Assembly: GCA_002068325.1 (NCBI GenBank)
Contig: MVZH01000013.1
Coordinates: 1 to 35,266 of the forward strand
Origin: Lentisphaerae bacterium ADurb.BinA184
GTDB lineage: Bacteria > Verrucomicrobiota > Lentisphaeria > Oligosphaerales > MVZH01
DNA: 35,266 nt
Direction: 5' to 3'
The translations under genes were made by a program, and so were the position numbers. Below, piece by piece: positions 31,587 through 35,266 of the stretch; within the stretch, counting starts at the first letter, position 1; each line of letters starts with the position of its first letter. The notes beneath the pieces were generated by a model. That model worked only from the letters and a program-made list of their open reading frames with translations, had not been told where the DNA came from and did not search any database.

Positions 31587-32426
31587 ATGGCGACCCTTGC
31601 GGCCAGGGAACTCAGCGAACACCTCCGCTTCCACTACCGCGACGGGCGGGTGACGCCGCTGACGCTCCCGCACGAGACGCCGTGGCGCTTCATGCCGTGG
31701 ACCGTGATCGCGCAGATCAGCGGCGGCACGTTCGACGTGATCCTCCCCGGCGACCGTCGGGAGGCGGGGCGGGCCGGGGACTGCCTGCTGGCTCCGGATC
31801 TTCGGCACCGCCTTGTGCTGACCTCGGGGAGGAGGGTGCGGTCGCGGTGGGCACACCTTGACTTCACGCTCTTTGAATCGCTCAACCTGCTGACCCTGTT
31901 CGAGCTGCCGGTGATCGTCCGCGGCCCGGCGGCACGACGCCTGGGTGAGTTGTGCGAGCGGATGGCGGCAACGGCCGGCCGGTCCCCGCAGGATGATCTG
32001 CTTCAGGCGGTTGCCCTCGAGCACCTGGGGTTCGAGATGCTGGAGCTGCTCCTGCGCCTGGGACGGCCGCGCGAGGACTTCGTGCCGTTCTTCTCGCGCA
32101 CCCAACGCTTCGCCGCCGTGCTTGGGCTGATTGCGCGTGAACACTCGCGTGCGCTGACGGTCAAGGAGCTGGCCACTGCCGCAGGGTTGTCGCCCTCGCG
32201 CTTCCAGGCGGCGTTCCGTGAGGCCTTCGGGGTGTCGCCGATGGCCTACGTCCGCAACCATCGCCTGGAGCAGGGCCGGCTGCTGCTGTCGTCGACCGAC
32301 CTGACCGCGCGCCAGGTCGCCGGGCGGGTCGGCTACCGCGATGCTTTCCATTTCAGCCGCCACTTCAAGCGGCGCTTCGGCGTCAGCCCCACCCCCTTCC
32401 GCCGTTCCATTCATCCATTCCAGTAG
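31587..32426 (+). CDS. AraC-family transcriptional regulator
   Basis: This 279-residue regulator has an N-terminal cupin-like sensing domain (about 1-100, with GGTFDVILPGDRREAGRAGDCLLAPDLRH) and a C-terminal AraC/XylS DNA-binding domain (about 190-275). The latter has two helix-turn-helix motifs: TVKELATAAGLSPSRFQAAF and TARQVAGRVGYRDAFHFSRHFKRRFGVSP, with the family signature near the end. The ligand is unknown; in this family it is often a sugar. The start at 31587 is preceded by AGGAGAGG, which decides against an in-frame start 81 nt upstream. It is read in the same direction as the PEP-CTERM gene 135 nt downstream and may control it or the genes beyond; that is only inferred from position. 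Confidence 0.9.
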   Translation: MATLAARELSEHLRFHYRDGRVTPLTLPHETPWRFMPWTVIAQISGGTFDVILPGDRREAGRAGDCLLAPDLRHRLVLTSGRRVRSRWAHLDFTLFESLNLLTLFELPVIVRGPAARRLGELCERMAATAGRSPQDDLLQAVALEHLGFEMLELLLRLGRPREDFVPFFSRTQRFAAVLGLIAREHSRALTVKELATAAGLSPSRFQAAFREAFGVSPMAYVRNHRLEQGRLLLSSTDLTARQVAGRVGYRDAFHFSRHFKRRFGVSPTPFRRSIHPFQ

Positions 32427-32561
32427 GTCGCTACATCATTTCAGTCGTTTTGTTCATGGTGTTTGGCCATGGCGGTGCTATCTTGGGCCAATGTCGGAAT
32501 GTGTATCCAGGCAAGTGTGGCTTGCCGCGGAGAGTCTGAACCCAACCCAAGGAGGCCCGCC

Positions 32562-33383
32562 ATGAGGTACTGTCTGATCGTGTGCGTCCTGACTGTGGGG
32601 CTGACTGCCGTCGCCCGTGCGGCCGAGGTCGTTGTCTACGATGCGGTTCAAGGATCCTACATCGCGGACGAGTTTCCGGGGTACGACACCTCGTCGGGGG
32701 CGCAGGGATATGTCTATGATGGGGCGGCTCAGGCCGGCACGGACGGCTGGTACTACGGCTGGGTGAACACGAACGGCACGAGCGAAACGCCGACCGGCAG
32801 CTACACGTTGATGCCGGCGGCCGCCTCGGGGTACTATCGCAGCGCGGGGTGGGCGGTCTCGGACAATGGGGACTACCTGTCGTCTCCACGCATTGTTGTG
32901 GGCAACGAAGCTGCCAACGGGGGCATCCAAGCCCCGACCGACTCGGCCCCCACGTCCAAGGGGGGAGACGGCGACCGCCTGGCCATGTTGCCCTACACTG
33001 GGCCCGGACATAACGACTGCGCCATCCTGATCTGGCGTTCACCCACGGCGGGCAAGGTGGACGTCGATTTCTCCCTGCGCTCCACCGACACCGCCGGCGG
33101 GGGCAATCACGTGCAGGCTTGGCTCAGCCTCTGGGACGGCAGCGTCCTGACTGCGCTGGACTACGCGCTTATCGAGGAGTACAGCGCCGACTACGCCAGC
33201 CTGACCGCCACCGGCCTCAGTGTCAATGCGGGCGACGAGATCCAGCTGATGGTTGGGCCTAGGCTGAACGGCGCCTATGACGGCAGTCTGATGTATGGCG
33301 ACATCACGCTGACCATCCCGGAGCCGGCGTCGGCCCTGCTGCTGGGGCTGGCCGGGATGCTGGCGGTCCGCCGGCGGCGGTAG
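32562..33383 (+). CDS. Exported PEP-CTERM protein
   Basis: This 273-residue protein has a signal peptide (to about residue 20, VARA) and a C-terminal PEP-CTERM sorting signal: IPEP, a hydrophobic helix ([14 protein letters not shown]) and a final RRRR. Such proteins are handled by an exosortase (EpsH/XrtA type) and usually go to the outer surface or extracellular matrix. The body is Gly/Ser/Tyr/Thr-rich and beta-rich, with segments such as [13 protein letters not shown] and [13 protein letters not shown] that suggest a jelly-roll. No catalytic motif is seen. AAGGAGG with a 6-nt spacer fixes the start. No exosortase gene is in the window. The 135-base upstream spacer has a TGCTATCTT extended -10-like element (32489-32497 approximately) with no clear -35. 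Confidence 0.88.
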   Translation: MRYCLIVCVLTVGLTAVARAAEVVVYDAVQGSYIADEFPGYDTSSGAQGYVYDGAAQAGTDGWYYGWVNTNGTSETPTGSYTLMPAAASGYYRSAGWAVSDNGDYLSSPRIVVGNEAANGGIQAPTDSAPTSKGGDGDRLAMLPYTGPGHNDCAILIWRSPTAGKVDVDFSLRSTDTAGGGNHVQAWLSLWDGSVLTALDYALIEEYSADYASLTATGLSVNAGDEIQLMVGPRLNGAYDGSLMYGDITLTIPEPASALLLGLAGMLAVRRRR

Positions 33384-33452
33384 GGGTAGGACCTCGGAGC
33401 GGCCGTCTGGCCTCTGTCCGCCCTGGCCGCCAGGCCCGGTGGCGTGGCCGAC

Positions 33453-33506
33453 GATCCGTCCGACCCGTCCGCCCCGGCCGATCCGTCGGATCTGTCGGAT
33501 CGGGCC
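33453..33506. repeat. Six 9-bp tandem units, GATCCGTCS type
   Basis: Six consecutive 9-bp units lie in the 139-base spacer between the PEP-CTERM and prepilin-like genes: GATCCGTCC, GACCCGTCC, GCCCCGGCC, GATCCGTCG, GATCTGTCG, GATCGGGCC. The period and the GATCNGNC core match block 3 at 20181-20234. It ends 16 bases before the next ATG. Confidence 0.75.
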
Positions 33507-33522
33507 GACACGGGAACCCAAG

Positions 33523-34332
33523 ATGACACAAGCCCCCAATCGCTGGCCAGGCAGTTCGACAGCGTTCACCCTCATCGAGCTTCTGGTCGTCGTTGCTATC
33601 CTGGCGATCCTGGCCGCCTTGCTGTTGCCGGCCCTTTCACAGGCCCGTGAGAGCGCGCGGCGGGCGGCCTGCCAAAGCAACCACCGGCAGCTCTACCTGT
33701 CGTTCGCACTGTATGCCGGCGATGCCGATGGCTACCTGCCGAAGCAGTCGCACGTGACGCTGCAGATGGGTGACGGGGCCGGGCAGCCGCCCTCGAACGC
33801 CGGACCGCTGTTCCGCGGGGAGTACCTGCCGGACGGCGCCATTCATCTGCTGAACTGCCCCAGCTTCGAGCCGGACACTGTCGCCGCCGCCACCAGCACG
33901 GCCCTGGGGCACTGGTTTGTCATCGGGCAGAGGCGCGTCCGCGCCCGGCAGGGGTACTCGGACATGTCGATTTACGAGTTCCTCAGTGTCGCCATGCATA
34001 CCGCCCGTGCCTATGCGCCCTGCGTGGGGTGTCCATTCCTTCCCGAGCATGAGCGTCTGGAGGGCGAGTACCTGCACGAGAACCGGATCATGCTGTGGGA
34101 CGTCTTCAGCGTGGATGGCGGCGGCAACTACACCTACGGCCCCTACGCCTGCGGCCGCGTCCATCAGGGCGCGGGCACCAACCTGACCACCGTGGCCGGC
34201 GACGTGCGCTGGGTGTCCATCCAGAAGATCGTGTCCGTCGGCGCGGCCCACGGCTGGTATCAGTTCACCAATCAGTACACGTCGTACCTGCCGTGGCGTG
34301 CCAACCAGGGCAATGCGGACTTGCTGAGGTGA
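33523..34332 (+). CDS. Prepilin-like protein (type IV pilin/T2SS N-terminal methylation domain)
   Basis: This 269-residue protein has a type IV prepilin N-terminus: a short basic leader, then [25 protein letters not shown] (about residues 14-38, with Glu5 of the mature helix). The residue before the Phe cleavage site is Ala, not the usual Gly, a variant common in PVC pseudopilin-like proteins. After [17 protein letters not shown] the C-terminal domain continues to [18 protein letters not shown] (about 222-239). That is where proteins of this kind usually carry an H-X9-DG motif; here the order is Gly-Asp. Such proteins occur in large numbers in PVC genomes and their cargo or role is unclear. 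The Shine-Dalgarno is weak (GGGAA). Confidence 0.85.
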   Translation: MTQAPNRWPGSSTAFTLIELLVVVAILAILAALLLPALSQARESARRAACQSNHRQLYLSFALYAGDADGYLPKQSHVTLQMGDGAGQPPSNAGPLFRGEYLPDGAIHLLNCPSFEPDTVAAATSTALGHWFVIGQRRVRARQGYSDMSIYEFLSVAMHTARAYAPCVGCPFLPEHERLEGEYLHENRIMLWDVFSVDGGGNYTYGPYACGRVHQGAGTNLTTVAGDVRWVSIQKIVSVGAAHGWYQFTNQYTSYLPWRANQGNADLLR

Positions 34333-34350
34333 GGCGGCTCGGCTGCCCCG

Positions 34351-34368
34351 GACGGCGCGGAGGCCGTC
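34351..34368. repeat. Stem-loop repeat, half copy C
   Basis: This is one arm of the family seen at 19051 and 24132, in reverse orientation. On the minus strand it reads CTGGAG, then stem GACGGC/GCCGTC around loop CTCCGC. The stem again differs from the other copies while remaining paired. There is no partner arm within the 102-base spacer. Confidence 0.6.
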
Positions 34369-34434
34369 GCTCCAGGTCTTCGCGGGACAGTTTCCTTGAA
34401 CACCGAACACTGCGGCTATCGGGAGAGAATACGG

Positions 34435-35266
34435 ATGACGAGGCGACACGGGACCTTGACGGTGGCGCTGTGCATGGGCGTGGCGCTGTGGGTGTCGGCG
34501 GGCGCGCGGGCCTTTGTGCCGACCGTCGAGAAGCAGGTCATCACGCTGCCGTTGTCGAAGGCGGTGCCGGCGGTGGACGGCACGTTGGCGGCCGGGGAGT
34601 ATGGCGACGCCGTGGTTCTCGGCGGTTCGTTCAAGGGCTGGGGCGTGTCGCCGCGTCCGCAGTCGCCCACGGTGTGGCTGAAGCGGACCGCGGACCGGCT
34701 GTTCATCGCCCTTGACAATCCGCTGAAGGAGGGCGAGCGGCCCAGCATGCGCGGGGCGGTCCCTGACAATCCCGGCATCGCCCTGAACAATGCCATCGAG
34801 CTGTTCTTCCTGCCGCATCTGCCCCCCGGCGAACTGTTGCAGTACATGCAATTCATCGGCAACGCCCGCGGCTGCGTCTACGATGCGATCAGCCGGCCGC
34901 AGGTGGGGGTTACCTACGTGGCCGAGTTCAACCGGCCGTGGCTGTACCGCAACCGTGTCGTGCCCGGCCACTGGTTCGCCGAGATCTCGTGTACGTTTGC
35001 CGACATCAACGTGTCGGGCACGGCCAACGGCGAGTGGTTCGACTTCGATGTGGGCCGCGACGGCGGGACCGGGCCGAAAGGGGTGCACAGCTACGCCATG
35101 GCCTACCACCTGATCCAGACCGGCATGGGCGTGCGGGTCGTCTTCGACGACGAGGCGCCGGCCGCGCAGTGGCTGTCGTTCGGGGACTTCGAGCAGGCCC
35201 GCTTCAACCCTCACCTGCGGCTGGTCGGACAGGGGCGGGCCGACACACTGACCGTCGGCTGCCGCA
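34435..35266 (+). CDS. Exported CBM9-like carbohydrate-binding protein (partial)
   Basis: The frame is open from this ATG to the end of the window (277 codons, no stop), so the C-terminus is missing. A signal peptide (to about residue 26, SAGARA) is followed by KAVPAVDGTLAAGEYGDA (about 41-58), which matches the start of CBM9-like/DOMON-type domains. Further family-like strands are VWLKRTADRLFIALDNPL (about 80-97), NNAIELFFLPH (about 119-129) and WFAEISCTFADINV. These beta-sandwich domains often bind sugars or haem and are frequent in polysaccharide-degrading PVC bacteria. GGGAG lies 9 nt before the ATG. It follows the prepilin-like gene by 102 bases. Confidence 0.72.
   Translation, partial: MTRRHGTLTVALCMGVALWVSAGARAFVPTVEKQVITLPLSKAVPAVDGTLAAGEYGDAVVLGGSFKGWGVSPRPQSPTVWLKRTADRLFIALDNPLKEGERPSMRGAVPDNPGIALNNAIELFFLPHLPPGELLQYMQFIGNARGCVYDAISRPQVGVTYVAEFNRPWLYRNRVVPGHWFAEISCTFADINVSGTANGEWFDFDVGRDGGTGPKGVHSYAMAYHLIQTGMGVRVVFDDEAPAAQWLSFGDFEQARFNPHLRLVGQGRADTLTVGCR

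Overview
This window is high-GC DNA from a Gram-negative bacterium with an outer membrane. LpxK shows lipid A synthesis, and the MurE DNPR motif points to a meso-diaminopimelate peptidoglycan. A PEP-CTERM protein, a prepilin-like protein starting its helix with [10 protein letters not shown], and a division/cell-wall (dcw) cluster that most Planctomycetes have lost together suggest the Kiritimatiellota / Lentisphaerota / Verrucomicrobiota side of the PVC superphylum. This placement is inferred from gene content, since no 16S rRNA is present.

Layout. (1) 111-4797: an mlaC-lpxK pair on the minus strand diverges from an MMPL/RND exporter; the mlaC-exporter pairing resembles hpnM-hpnN. (2) 4876-7557, minus strand: argF and pyrB, two carbamoyl-phosphate enzymes of arginine and pyrimidine synthesis, followed by a small lipoprotein. 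(3) 7998-11522: two secreted coiled-coil paralogues sharing an N-terminal domain; the larger adds a TPR tail. (4) 11805-12845: an alpha/beta hydrolase. (5) 13131-18834, minus strand: a two-gene unit with a 1116-residue exported protein (amidotransferase-like fold plus a PHP-like domain lacking several metal ligands) and an unrecognised 754-residue cytoplasmic protein. (6) 19282-23311: a DJ-1/PfpI protein, then an ABC-2-type permease translationally coupled to a membrane-anchored protein, with no ATPase beside them. (7) 23436-23905: the RNase P RNA. (8) 24513-31403: the start of a dcw cluster, with a four-repeat MraZ operator, mraZ, rsmH (reading frame broken), ftsL, a class B PBP, murE and murF. 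The cluster then stops: mraY, murD, ftsW and murG do not follow. (9) 31587-35266: an AraC regulator, a PEP-CTERM protein, a prepilin-like protein and a CBM9-like secreted protein that runs off the window.

The spacers between operons are rich in short repeats. They include 7-bp, 8-bp and 9-bp tandem arrays, a perfect 7-bp hairpin with a variable 3-nt loop seen three times, a 31-bp inverted repeat, and a stem-loop family seen at three places whose stems change in compensating fashion around a conserved CTCCGY loop. These repeats, the broken rsmH, the MraZ operator and the degenerate-PHP two-gene unit are the parts most worth a second look. No tRNA, CRISPR array, transposase or complete insertion sequence was found.
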